Source: a virus. From it: a DNA stretch of 37,001 bases. The translations under genes were made by a program, and so were the position numbers. Each line of letters opens with the position of its first letter. Positions within the stretch are counted from its first letter, which is position 1. The notes below the pieces were generated by a model that did no database searches, was not told the DNA's origin, and saw only the letters and a list, made by a program, of their open reading frames with translations. Below, piece after piece: positions 29,261 to 36,784 of the stretch. The stretch is from the IMG/VR virus record IMGVR_UViG_3300021357_000006, positions 1 through 37,001 of that record. One strand, written 5' to 3'.

Positions 29261-29488
29261 ATGCCTTCTTTCATTTTACCAAAACACATTGCAGAGGCTA
29301 GACGGCGGGCTCTCGAAAATGGTGAATCTCCGCCACGAATAACGACTATTATTGGTGCTAATGGGATCAAAAACTTCTGGACAGAGGTTGGACGAAACGG
29401 CTCACTTGAGGGTTTAGATAAGCATAAAAATCTACAGAAGGGTTTTCGTGTGTTTCATTTCCCTCGAAATCCCTTAGCAAAGGAATAA
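29261..29488 (+). CDS. Small protein with C-terminal FHFP motif, 75 aa
   Basis: Begins MPSFILPKHIAEARRRALEN and ends GFRVFHFPRNPLAKE. Both ends resemble those of the 141-residue protein at 28081-28506 (ILPxHxxE and VFHFPxNPLxK). The start follows the previous stop directly. Function unknown; the conserved ends may be assembly or packaging signals of a virion part, as inference. Confidence 0.68.
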   Translation: MPSFILPKHIAEARRRALENGESPPRITTIIGANGIKNFWTEVGRNGSLEGLDKHKNLQKGFRVFHFPRNPLAKE

Positions 29489-29491
29489 ATT

Positions 29492-29806
29492 ATGGGAATA
29501 CCGCCTATTCAAAAATTTACTACACTACTTCGATCTCTAATTCTTGGGCGGGATACAGCCACGAATCAACCTGTTGTTAGAGTCTACGGAGAACGCATAG
29601 GTGAGCTTTTTCACAGGGAAGAAGTAATTGGACGAACTGAAGATGGTCTTCCAGTTCACCTTCGTCTGGATCAGGAAGGAAAGGTTATTCTTTCACCTGC
29701 ATCAATCACTTATATTGATGATACTCGGATTTTGGATTTATTGAAAAATATAGATCAAAAACTTGGCGAGATGCTCGCCCACTTAGAAGAGATAAATAGC
29801 AACTAA
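29492..29806 (+). CDS. Hypothetical protein, 104 aa
   Basis: A mixed protein: helix at the start (PPIQKFTTLLRSLILGRD), beta part (QPVVRVYGERIGELFHREEV), and a C-terminal amphipathic helix (RILDLLKNIDQKLGEMLAHL). No domain is recognised. It sits between the FHFP paralogue and a hairpin before a structural gene. Confidence 0.62.
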   Translation: MGIPPIQKFTTLLRSLILGRDTATNQPVVRVYGERIGELFHREEVIGRTEDGLPVHLRLDQEGKVILSPASITYIDDTRILDLLKNIDQKLGEMLAHLEEINSN

Positions 29807-29808
29807 AA

Positions 29809-29830
29809 TTCCTGGTGGTATATCCAGGAA
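29809..29830 (+). promoter_or_regulatory. Hairpin with following A-tract before the 207-residue structural gene
   Basis: TTCCTGG (29809-29815) pairs with CCAGGAA (29824-29830), loop of eight. An A-run and GGAG follow and lead to the ATG at 29844. It has the same arrangement (hairpin, A-tract, ribosome binding site) as 24159-24194. Confidence 0.7.
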
Positions 29831-29843
29831 AAAAAGGAGAGAA

Positions 29844-30467
29844 ATGGATCAAAAAGGTACAGTTGGACCCCTCGGCGCAAAGGTCAGGGGATCCTCTCAG
29901 GATTTTTCCCTCTCTCGTTATGGGGAGCTAGTCGGCCCTATGTGGAGAGAGGCTACCCTTGCGGGTAGAGTATTTGGCGGGGAGACTGCTGCTGCTGGTG
30001 TTGCCCCTGGGACTGCTTTGGGAACTACAGGGCCTTTTACTCTTGCTAATCCCGCAGGCAGTGGGGTAGCATTGGTTGTAATCCAGGGGTCTTATGGATA
30101 TGTCTCTGGAACTCTAGGCGCAGGTGTTATTGTCTGGGCTGCTAATGTGAACCCCGTTGCTGCTGCTGTAACTGGGACAGCAATCACCGTAAATAATATG
30201 TTACTCGGTGGGGCTAGAGCCGACGGCCAGGGGCTTGCTTTTACAACCTCAACCCTTCCTGTTGCTCCTGTTGGGATTCGCCCAGCATTTAATTTGGATG
30301 CTTCCTTGGCAACTACGGCTGGTATTGGCCTAAAAGCCCTTGTTGACTACGTGGACGGAGCAATCTGTATCGCCCCAGGCGGCGCACTAACCCTACAGGG
30401 TATAGCTGCTGCCGGGACTACCCCACTTGTTATTGAAGGATCACTCTGGGAAGAGGTAAGTTTATAA
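29844..30467 (+). CDS. Virion structural protein (putative), 207 aa
   Basis: A Gly/Ala/Thr-rich beta protein: GTVGPLGAKVRGSSQDFSLS, LVGPMWREATLAGRVFGGET, and repeated strand-like segments (GSGVALVVIQGSYGYVSGTL). The composition (many small residues, few charges) is typical of capsid decoration or tail structural proteins expressed in many copies. The strong leader hairpin and ribosome binding site fit high expression. The exact role is not identified. Confidence 0.68.
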   Translation: MDQKGTVGPLGAKVRGSSQDFSLSRYGELVGPMWREATLAGRVFGGETAAAGVAPGTALGTTGPFTLANPAGSGVALVVIQGSYGYVSGTLGAGVIVWAANVNPVAAAVTGTAITVNNMLLGGARADGQGLAFTTSTLPVAPVGIRPAFNLDASLATTAGIGLKALVDYVDGAICIAPGGALTLQGIAAAGTTPLVIEGSLWEEVSL

Positions 30468-30880
30468 TGGCAACGTGTACCTACTGTGGTGAGTCAACTG
30501 TTGACTATGTCGAATATGCTCGTGGTAATGTGTTCTGTTCCCCTGAACATCGTATTTACAACGAGAAAAAGGATAATGTTTACGATAACAGAGGTGATAC
30601 TAGGACTACAGAGGAGAGAAACTGTGCTTCGGGAGAATCCAATGCAGGATACATCTGGAAGCCCACAGGAGATTATACAGCTTTTTCCCCTGGTAATTGT
30701 GCATACTGTAACACAAAACCTAGTAGCTACGTAGAACACTTTCAGGGGAAAGTTTACTGTAGTTCAGCCCATCGTAAATACCACCAGATTAAACTAGGGC
30801 TTGTAACAGGAACACTAAAAACGCAGGAAAAGAATAGTCATTCGAGTGGCTCCCACAGTGGGTATAACTACCATAACTAG
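30467..30880 (+). CDS. Tandem zinc-ribbon protein (duplicated CxxC...CSxxH domain)
   Basis: Two similar units are visible in 137 residues: CTYCGESTVDYVEY with FCSPEHRIYNE (about 3-33), and CAYCNTKPSSYVEHF with YCSSAHRKYHQ (about 81-111). Each has CxYC, an aromatic hinge, and CSxxHRxY, a TRASH/MYM-like zinc knuckle. It is likely an internal gene duplication. Between them is a Gly/Asn-rich linker. It overlaps the structural gene by one base (TAATG). Such proteins often mediate protein contacts; the function is unknown. Confidence 0.72.
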   Translation: MATCTYCGESTVDYVEYARGNVFCSPEHRIYNEKKDNVYDNRGDTRTTEERNCASGESNAGYIWKPTGDYTAFSPGNCAYCNTKPSSYVEHFQGKVYCSSAHRKYHQIKLGLVTGTLKTQEKNSHSSGSHSGYNYHN

Positions 30881-30889
30881 GAGAAAATT

Positions 30890-31369
30890 ATGGCTCTAAA
30901 AGTAAAAACTCCTGTTACAGTAGGCGGAAGAACTTTCCAAACACCCTGGATTACTCCTGCTATAAGCACCACGCCTGCTTATACAGCAAAGGACGCTATG
31001 GGGACCCCCTTCACAGTGGACTTTGGGTGTACGAGTGGGATTATACAAACAATTCTTCTAACCGATATGGACCTAGAAGATGATGAGATTGATGTGCTGT
31101 TTTTCCGATCTGGAATAACACAGTCTGCTGACAATGCTGTATTTGATCTAACAGATAGTGAAAAAAGGTTATTTATCGGCGCAAAGAAGATTGCTGCCTC
31201 TGATTATTTTGATCTCAGTGATAACGCTGTTGCCTGTGTCCCTAATGTTGGCATTGCTTTTGCAGATTTAATAGATCAGAGGGTTACAGTCCAGCTAGTT
31301 AATCGTGGTGCAGGGACTTATGCTGCTGTTGATGATTTACAAATATCCTTTGTAGTTTTACAGGATTAG
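30890..31369 (+). CDS. Virion structural protein (putative), 159 aa
   Basis: A beta-rich protein: MALKVKTPVTVGGRTFQTPW, TVDFGCTSGIIQTILLTDMD, and QISFVVLQD at the end. It is acidic in the middle (DLEDDEIDVLFFR). The size and composition fit small tail or decoration proteins. AGGAG stands before the ATG. No family is recognised. Confidence 0.62.
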   Translation: MALKVKTPVTVGGRTFQTPWITPAISTTPAYTAKDAMGTPFTVDFGCTSGIIQTILLTDMDLEDDEIDVLFFRSGITQSADNAVFDLTDSEKRLFIGAKKIAASDYFDLSDNAVACVPNVGIAFADLIDQRVTVQLVNRGAGTYAAVDDLQISFVVLQD

Positions 31370-31372
31370 TAT

Positions 31373-32092
31373 ATGAGTGGATTGGTCGTAGCACGTAGAG
31401 CTTTGCTCTATCCTACTTTAGACCTTGAAAGGTATCTAAAGAGTTTTAAGTCTCTCGAAACACTTTATACCTTCCGAGAAACTCAAGGGTTAGTTGCTTT
31501 TGATAAGGGCCGAGCACGGCTGGATGGAACAATCACAGGGGCCACTATTGCCACCTTCAAAGGTGGTAAAATGGGTTATTCTTTTGACGGCGTTAATGAT
31601 GATGTGTCTAACTCAAAGGCTGCCTTCGACTATACTGCTGTTACAGATTTTACAATGATGTGTTTGTTTAATCTAACCGATGCACTAACCTTTGGAACTC
31701 TAACAGCAATACAGACTGGGGACGCAGCGGTAAACGCCTACTTTTACCATAACAGCGCAGAGTTAGCATGGAGAATTGATAAAACAGGGAATTTAGTAAG
31801 ACGACAAACAACTAACACACTAAGCCTCGTTGCGGATACCTGGTATCTTGGAACGCTAACCAAAGTTGGAAACGATGATGTTACGGTGTACCTAAACAAA
31901 ACAGTAAATACAAGTCGTACCGATCACGTTTTAGATGACGGTGGGCAAGCTGCTTCCGCTACAAGGGTTGGAGTTAATAGAAGTGCTGTAGTCCAATCTT
32001 TTGGTAAGGGTGTGATAGCTTTAGCAGCCTTCTTTTCTGACGATCTAACTTCGAGTGATATATCTCGTGCGGTAGACCTTGCAAGGGTTTAA
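31373..32092 (+). CDS. LamG/concanavalin A-like domain protein
   Basis: Residues about 45-239 form a LamG-like jelly roll: GKMGYSFDGVNDDVSNSK, VTDFTMMCLFNLTDALTFGT, then ADTWYLGTLTKVGNDDVTVY, LNKTVNTSRTDHVLDDGG and a final FGKGVIALAAFFSDDLTSSD. This fold usually binds carbohydrate or acts as a virion surface module. The N-terminal 40 residues (RALLYPTLDLERYLKSFKSL) are helical and could attach it to the virion. A receptor-binding or tail-spike accessory role is plausible. Confidence 0.82.
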   Translation: MSGLVVARRALLYPTLDLERYLKSFKSLETLYTFRETQGLVAFDKGRARLDGTITGATIATFKGGKMGYSFDGVNDDVSNSKAAFDYTAVTDFTMMCLFNLTDALTFGTLTAIQTGDAAVNAYFYHNSAELAWRIDKTGNLVRRQTTNTLSLVADTWYLGTLTKVGNDDVTVYLNKTVNTSRTDHVLDDGGQAASATRVGVNRSAVVQSFGKGVIALAAFFSDDLTSSDISRAVDLARV

Positions 32093-32095
32093 TTT

Positions 32096-32395
32096 ATGTC
32101 AAATCAATACTGGTTAGTAAATATCTTAGCCCTGACAGAATCTCGATTCCGTAATTTTACAACCCGTCGTGATCTCCAATGGGAGTCTGCCCATCGTAAT
32201 ATCCACTATCGTCTCAGTAACGACAGAACAAAAGCAATTATTCAAGCAGATTTTCCCCCTAGTATTTTAGCCATACTTGCCACACAGCCTTGGGCAACAT
32301 ACCTTGGGGAGTATAAAGACGGTACTGCAAGCCCAGGGGTTTTTGAATATATGGCTGCCAATCCAAATAATTGGGGGAAAGTTCGAGAAGTATAA
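32096..32395 (+). CDS. Hypothetical protein, 99 aa
   Basis: Reads MSNQYWLVNILALTESRFRN and RTKAIIQADFPPSILAILAT; ends YMAANPNNWGKVREV. It is a mixed alpha/beta protein of a size seen among small tail-region proteins. No domain recognised. The start is about four bases after the LamG gene stop. Confidence 0.6.
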   Translation: MSNQYWLVNILALTESRFRNFTTRRDLQWESAHRNIHYRLSNDRTKAIIQADFPPSILAILATQPWATYLGEYKDGTASPGVFEYMAANPNNWGKVREV

Positions 32396-32411
32396 ATAGG
32401 AGTTTTAGCCA

Positions 32412-32501
32412 ATTGTCAAAGGAAAGAAATTTCCCTACACTCCAAAAGGGATAGCTGCTGCTAAAGCTCTAAGTAAAACAACGAGTAAAAAAAGAGGCTA
32501 A
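32412..32501 (+). CDS. Basic microprotein KGKKFPYTPKG type, with a probable ATT start
   Basis: The 29 codons from 32412 read IVKGKKFPYTPKGIAAAKAL and SKTTSKKRG. This is nearly the pattern of a family of tiny phage proteins (GKKFPYTxxGxxAAKxxAKK), so the frame is trusted although it has no ATG, GTG or TTG. An AGGAG lies nine bases before the ATT. The TTG one base on reads a different frame that stops after 13 residues. It follows the 99-residue gene in the operon. Confidence 0.6.
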   Translation: MVKGKKFPYTPKGIAAAKALSKTTSKKRG

Positions 32502-32503
32502 AT

Positions 32504-32710
32504 ATGCCAATAAGACCAGGTAGAATCCCAACATTAGGGCGTGGAAAGGTTGCTCCACCAAGACCCCCACGAGCACCAATACCCATACCACGACCACGTA
32601 GACCAGCACCGCCAGTACCACAGCCACCTCCAGATGAAGGCGGGGAGTCTGGTGAGCATATAATTGGTGGGCGACGCCCACGTAGAGCAAAAACCCGTAG
32701 GCTTCTTTAA
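32504..32710 (+). CDS. Proline/arginine-rich small protein 1, 68 aa
   Basis: Reads MPIRPGRIPTLGRGKVAPPR and PPRAPIPIPRPRRPAPPVPQ, with a basic tail RRPRRAKTRRLL. The protein is disordered, rich in Pro and Arg. Its beginning MPIRPGxIPxxGxxK is shared with the protein at 32743-33021. The start follows the microprotein stop after two bases. Function unknown; arginine-rich tails may bind DNA. Confidence 0.6.
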   Translation: MPIRPGRIPTLGRGKVAPPRPPRAPIPIPRPRRPAPPVPQPPPDEGGESGEHIIGGRRPRRAKTRRLL

Positions 32711-32742
32711 GTAGATATTAAGTAATAATTCAGGAGAATCAA

Positions 32743-33021
32743 TTGCCAATAAGACCCGGTCCAATACCACCCATTGGGAAAAATAAGAAAAACCCATCTC
32801 CACCGAGACCACGAGCACCGATACCGAGACCACATCCCCCAGGACCTACCCGCTCAGGGCCTATAGGATCTGCTGGCCCAGATCGTGGAGCAGACGCCGC
32901 CGAGGAGATTGGGCGTCGATACCTACCTCTTGCTGTGCGTCCTGGAACGGGGGTTACAGCAGGGACGGTGTCGAGGATGATGCACAAGGTACGTGGAAGG
33001 CGTCGTTCCTCAGCACCATAA
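32743..33021 (+). CDS. Proline/arginine-rich small protein 2, TTG start, 92 aa
   Basis: The start is TTG at 32743 with AGGAG six bases upstream. The protein reads MPIRPGPIPPIGKNKKNPSP and RPRAPIPRPHPPGPTRSGPI, with a folded-looking end AAEEIGRRYLPLAVRPGTGV followed by a basic HKVRGRRRSS. It is a paralogue of the 68-residue protein just upstream by its N-terminus and Pro/Arg style. Function unknown. Confidence 0.62.
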   Translation: MPIRPGPIPPIGKNKKNPSPPRPRAPIPRPHPPGPTRSGPIGSAGPDRGADAAEEIGRRYLPLAVRPGTGVTAGTVSRMMHKVRGRRRSSAP

Positions 33022-33073
33022 AATATTAAAATGTATAATTACCAGAGAAGTCTAAGCGATACTAAACTTATTT

Positions 33074-33161
33074 TCCGCAGAAAGTAAGCGGATGAAAACT
33101 TACCCCCTCCATCCGTATCCTGGGGAGGATGTAGAGATTGCCTCCTCTCTTATCCTCCCCA
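33074..33161 (+). promoter_or_regulatory. Structured leader before the adaptor gene
   Basis: TCCGC (33074-33078) pairs with GCGGA (33088-33092), and TGGGGAGGAT (33121-33130) with ATCCTCCCCA (33152-33161) over ten pairs. The 171-base gap 33022-33192 holds these hairpins and no well-supported gene. An A-rich stretch leads to the ATG at 33193. Confidence 0.65.
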
Positions 33162-33192
33162 AAGACTTATAGAAGCATAAAAAGAGAAAAAA

Positions 33193-34527
33193 ATGGCAGC
33201 ACCAACAATTAGCCGAACTTTACTTCAATTACGGCAACGTATATCCCGCCGAATAAGTGATCTTGAAGAGGGTACTGCTTCTGGTGGGACGACAACGACT
33301 ATGACCGAGACAGGTGATCCCAGTAGCAAACCCGCAGGTTATTATGCTGGGGCTGAAGTAAGCATAATCACTGGAACAGGATCAGTTCAGAGTCGTATTG
33401 CAACAGCATCCACAACCGCTGGCGGTACAGTAACAATCACCGTCCCAACGTGGACAGCCCCCGATAGCGCAAGCACTTATGAAATACACAAACTCGCTGG
33501 CAGAGGGTTTTACAAAGCCGATTATGACGGGGCTATCAACTCGGCTATAGACGCCTTAGCAGATGTTTATTTTACCGATACAGATTCAGTACCTTTCGGC
33601 GTCGAAAGGGTAGGTACACCTGCCGATACCTATGGTGTCCCCCGCCACGAATACCCTATGCCCACTGGGTTTAACTACCTCTATGCAATTGATTACTTAG
33701 ATAGTGCTCCCAGTGTCTCCTCTCCTATGTCCTATTTCGATACTTATAGAAACATGGGAGATGTAGCTGCCAGAACACGTCTCTGGCAAGGGTTCCAGGT
33801 TGACCAAGCGGGATGGTATGAGTGGTTCTCCCTGGCATTAAATCTAGTCGGAACTATAACTGATAACCTAATTTTAGACGTAATGACTGATTCGTCAGGA
33901 GTGCCTAGCGGGACAACTGTTACAGATGGTACTTCGGATACTCTAACAGGGTCAACTCTTGACGAGAGACTTAAGTATGTTGTATTTCGATTCAACCCCC
34001 CAATTTATCTAGCTGCCAATACACAATATCACATGGTATTAAGGAGAAGTGCAGCCGTAAGCGCAACAAACTACTTCCGTTGGGCGGAAGACACAGGAAA
34101 TACTTATGGTGATGGCACAGCAGGAACAGGGGATGCTTCCAATGTTTATACTGCTGTTAGTGGATCCGATTTTAGCTTTGCAATTTTTCCAGCATCAACA
34201 AAATGGGTTGAATTACCTCCCTCTGGATGGGGCTATCGGCGTGTTGGTGGAGATTTCATCCTCCTAAAAATCCTTCCCTACGATGGGACACCTATAAGAT
34301 TAAGAGGATTAGCTGCCATAGCTGAAGTTTCAGTCGAAACAACGGCTATCCCTGTTCGTGCGGATTGGGTTGAGGCTTATGCTCTTGCAGAATTATTGAG
34401 CGGCCATGCTGGAAAAACTTTATCAGATAACTATGCCCAGGCTGCTCGAATTTGGGCCGAGAATGTTTTACATCGGCCCCGTCCTTATAGAATCCTCCCT
34501 CCAAATTCTGTGAAGATTTATGCCTAA
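33193..34527 (+). CDS. Head-tail adaptor-like protein with inserted beta-sandwich domain (putative)
   Basis: A 444-residue protein. The N-terminal part (LRQRISRRISDLEEGTASGG followed by a Thr-rich stretch; then YYAGAEVSIITGTGSVQSRI and WTAPDSASTYEIHKL) has the shape of adaptor/connector proteins of podoviruses. The C-terminal helix (WVEAYALAELLSGHAGKTLS ... ARIWAENVL) would return to the adaptor fold. Residues about 197-333 look like an inserted beta-sandwich: FQVDQAGWYEWFSLALNL, NLILDVMTDSSGVPSGTTVT, YVVFRFNPPIYLAANTQYHM, a type common in phage tail and surface proteins. Assignment is by pattern; it could instead be a tail structural protein. Confidence 0.6.
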   Translation: MAAPTISRTLLQLRQRISRRISDLEEGTASGGTTTTMTETGDPSSKPAGYYAGAEVSIITGTGSVQSRIATASTTAGGTVTITVPTWTAPDSASTYEIHKLAGRGFYKADYDGAINSAIDALADVYFTDTDSVPFGVERVGTPADTYGVPRHEYPMPTGFNYLYAIDYLDSAPSVSSPMSYFDTYRNMGDVAARTRLWQGFQVDQAGWYEWFSLALNLVGTITDNLILDVMTDSSGVPSGTTVTDGTSDTLTGSTLDERLKYVVFRFNPPIYLAANTQYHMVLRRSAAVSATNYFRWAEDTGNTYGDGTAGTGDASNVYTAVSGSDFSFAIFPASTKWVELPPSGWGYRRVGGDFILLKILPYDGTPIRLRGLAAIAEVSVETTAIPVRADWVEAYALAELLSGHAGKTLSDNYAQAARIWAENVLHRPRPYRILPPNSVKIYA

Positions 34528-35165
34528 TGGGAATCTTTTGGGACAAATTAGGGGGATGGTGGGTAAGGGGGTCATTTGCCAGCACGGTCCTTGACGGTGC
34601 AATATGGGCCTATAATTCTGCAAGTAAATATTGGGAGATAAGGCTTAAAAATTTCTTTGTTGCTACAGCTTCAGCAACAGTAACAAATACAACTACAGAG
34701 ACTTCGATTGTCGGGACAGGCTTAGGTAATCAGACACTCCCAGCAGATTTTTTTGTTGCAGGAAAAACGATTCGTGTAAGGGTAATGGGGGTCTACGGAA
34801 CACAAGCTGTTCCTATTAGTTTAAGAATCAGAGTTAACTTAACTAATTCAAGTGATGTTGTTGTAACAGTTCTCGATACGGCTGCCCAGGTTCCTAGTGG
34901 CAGTCTTTCTAACAGGCTTTTTGATGTAGAAGGTTTGATAGTTTGTCGAACAACAGGGGCTACTGGAACAGTATTTGCACAAGGACATTTCCTTCATGCG
35001 GTCTCGGTTACCGATTTTGTTGATTGGGATATGGAAAATTCAGCAGTATCAACAATTGATACAACACTAACCCAGAAAGTTAATGTTACGGCGCAATGGG
35101 CAGTGGGAGTAGCCGCAAGTGATACAATTACGGGATCAGTGGTAATCTTTGAGGCGTTAAACTAA
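34527..35165 (+). CDS. Tail-fibre-like structural protein (putative), 212 aa
   Basis: Begins MGIFWDKLGGWWVRGSFAST; the rest is a Thr/Val-rich beta protein with TATVTNTTTETSIVG-like repeats of strands and FVAGKTIRVRVMGVYGTQAV, similar in style to the C-terminal domain of the fibre encoded next. It overlaps the adaptor gene by one base (TAATG). It is likely a fibre tip or accessory fibre; receptor binding is possible. Confidence 0.62.
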   Translation: MGIFWDKLGGWWVRGSFASTVLDGAIWAYNSASKYWEIRLKNFFVATASATVTNTTTETSIVGTGLGNQTLPADFFVAGKTIRVRVMGVYGTQAVPISLRIRVNLTNSSDVVVTVLDTAAQVPSGSLSNRLFDVEGLIVCRTTGATGTVFAQGHFLHAVSVTDFVDWDMENSAVSTIDTTLTQKVNVTAQWAVGVAASDTITGSVVIFEALN

Positions 35166-35168
35166 ATT

Positions 35169-36710
35169 ATGGCCTTTACAGTTATTAGTTTCAGCCCCGA
35201 AATGGGCAGTATGCACAGAAGATATTACCACTGTGATATTGACTCAGATCGAAATTCAATTCCTACAGGATTATTAACTCCTGGGGATTGTGCTTATGTT
35301 CAATCAACAAATACTGAATGGTTTGTGAACGCAAGCTTAATCTGGAAATCACGAGTGCTGTCCCATAGTGATCTCACAGGGATCGGGGCTACCGATCATC
35401 ATTCTAATGTCAACGACCACGCCCAGAGCCATACTCACGCTTCCCATACAGGTATAGGAGCCAGCGACCATCACTCTAATGTTAACGACCACGCTCAACT
35501 CCATGCTTCAGCACATACAGCAGGTGGTGGCGATATTCCTAACGTCCTTGACCCGTCCAGTGAGCTTCGTGCGCCACGCAAAACCGACCCCGTAACTCCG
35601 AGCGTCGGGGAGATATGGGTCAACCTTGCAGATGTCAAGGTTCGTGATAACCAGGCGATACCTGCTACTCAGACTTTGGAGAGGCAAGCTAACAAGGGTG
35701 TGGCGAATGGCTATGCCAGCCTGGATGCTGGCGGGACCGTTCCTGATGCTCAGATTACTGCTGGGATTACTAGGGACTCTGAGCATGGAGGATTCTCCCC
35801 TCTAGGACACCATGACCTCATCACGTTGGCCGTAGATGCTGATATATTGCTGGGGATTACAGGTCAACAGCTTACGCTTGATACACAGTTAGCCAACGTT
35901 ATTTTAGCCGGGCCAGCTTCAGGAGTGGCGGCGGATCCCACCTTCCGTGCCCTGGTGGACGCAGACATACCTGCGGCGATCACCAGAGATAGTGAACATG
36001 GTGGGTTCACCCCACTGGGTCATCACACTGCTTTTGTTCAAGCCGATCACGACGTATTGCCAAACCCGCACCATGCTCAGGTTCACACTCTAAGTGGAGC
36101 AGATCATACAGGTCAACTAGTCGAGGCCCAAACGCCACTCACTACCAAGGGCGCTCTCTTAGTAAGCGATGGTATAACTCTCCAGCGGGTAGCTGTCGGG
36201 GCAGACACCCAGGTGCTCACAGCAGACTCCACCCTTGCTAACGGGGTCAAGTGGGCAGCAGGCGGTGGCGGTGGGGGAGCTTGGACAACTAAGATCAAGA
36301 CTGCCGACCAGACCAATAATACTGCTACCCTCGTGGATGATACAGTCCTACAATTCAACACGGTAGCAAACACTCAGTACACGATAAGACTCCTATTTTT
36401 TGGCCTTACTAATGCAACCGCCGACATGAAATATCGCCTGGTACATACAGGCACAACTACAAGAGTACGGCGAAGGATCAGGCGGACATCAACTACAGAT
36501 ATTGCCCAAATCTTTGAATTAAAGACTGCCTTTGATGCTGCCGATGTGGTACTGTCGACCACCGGGCTAAATCCGAATTTCTCTGAGGAGATTATTCTAC
36601 AGGTAGGAGCTACTGGGGGTGTGTTCAAAGTCCAATGGGCGCAGGTTATACTCAATGCCGGGCCGACCTCGTGCTTGGAAGGCTCCTACTTGGAGCAGGC
36701 AACAGCATGA
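35169..36710 (+). CDS. Tail fibre protein
   Basis: A 513-residue protein. Residues about 65-125 are His-rich collar repeats (GIGATDHHSNVNDHAQ, then GIGASDHHSNVNDHAQ), as in metal-binding fibres. Two further copies of a unit ITRDSEHGGFxPLGHH lie at about 195 and 274, and HLLSGAD-like HTLSGADHTGQLVEAQTPLT marks the later shaft. The C-terminal 150 residues (WTTKIKTADQTNNTATLVDD and VQWAQVILNAG) form a beta tip domain. It binds the host receptor. From about 35500 on, G+C content is higher than in the upstream genes. Confidence 0.85.
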   Translation: MAFTVISFSPEMGSMHRRYYHCDIDSDRNSIPTGLLTPGDCAYVQSTNTEWFVNASLIWKSRVLSHSDLTGIGATDHHSNVNDHAQSHTHASHTGIGASDHHSNVNDHAQLHASAHTAGGGDIPNVLDPSSELRAPRKTDPVTPSVGEIWVNLADVKVRDNQAIPATQTLERQANKGVANGYASLDAGGTVPDAQITAGITRDSEHGGFSPLGHHDLITLAVDADILLGITGQQLTLDTQLANVILAGPASGVAADPTFRALVDADIPAAITRDSEHGGFTPLGHHTAFVQADHDVLPNPHHAQVHTLSGADHTGQLVEAQTPLTTKGALLVSDGITLQRVAVGADTQVLTADSTLANGVKWAAGGGGGGAWTTKIKTADQTNNTATLVDDTVLQFNTVANTQYTIRLLFFGLTNATADMKYRLVHTGTTTRVRRRIRRTSTTDIAQIFELKTAFDAADVVLSTTGLNPNFSEEIILQVGATGGVFKVQWAQVILNAGPTSCLEGSYLEQATA

Positions 36711-36784
36711 TGAACCACTTCGCCGGTACTATCATCATCAACGGAGAGAGGTATGGGTACTGCAACACCAAACAACTGGGGTAA
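36707..36784 (+). CDS. Possible microprotein, 25 aa
   Basis: Begins at an ATGATG overlapping the fibre stop (ATGA) and reads MMNHFAGTIIINGERYGYCN and TKQLG. Coupled start and protein-like composition speak for it; the short length and a distant GGAG (about 11 bases) speak against. It overlaps the start of the next frame. Confidence 0.3.
   Translation: MMNHFAGTIIINGERYGYCNTKQLG

Noticed and set aside
33092-33172. 26-codon frame inside the structured leader before the adaptor gene
   Set aside because: No ribosome binding site, and most of it is accounted for by the hairpins.
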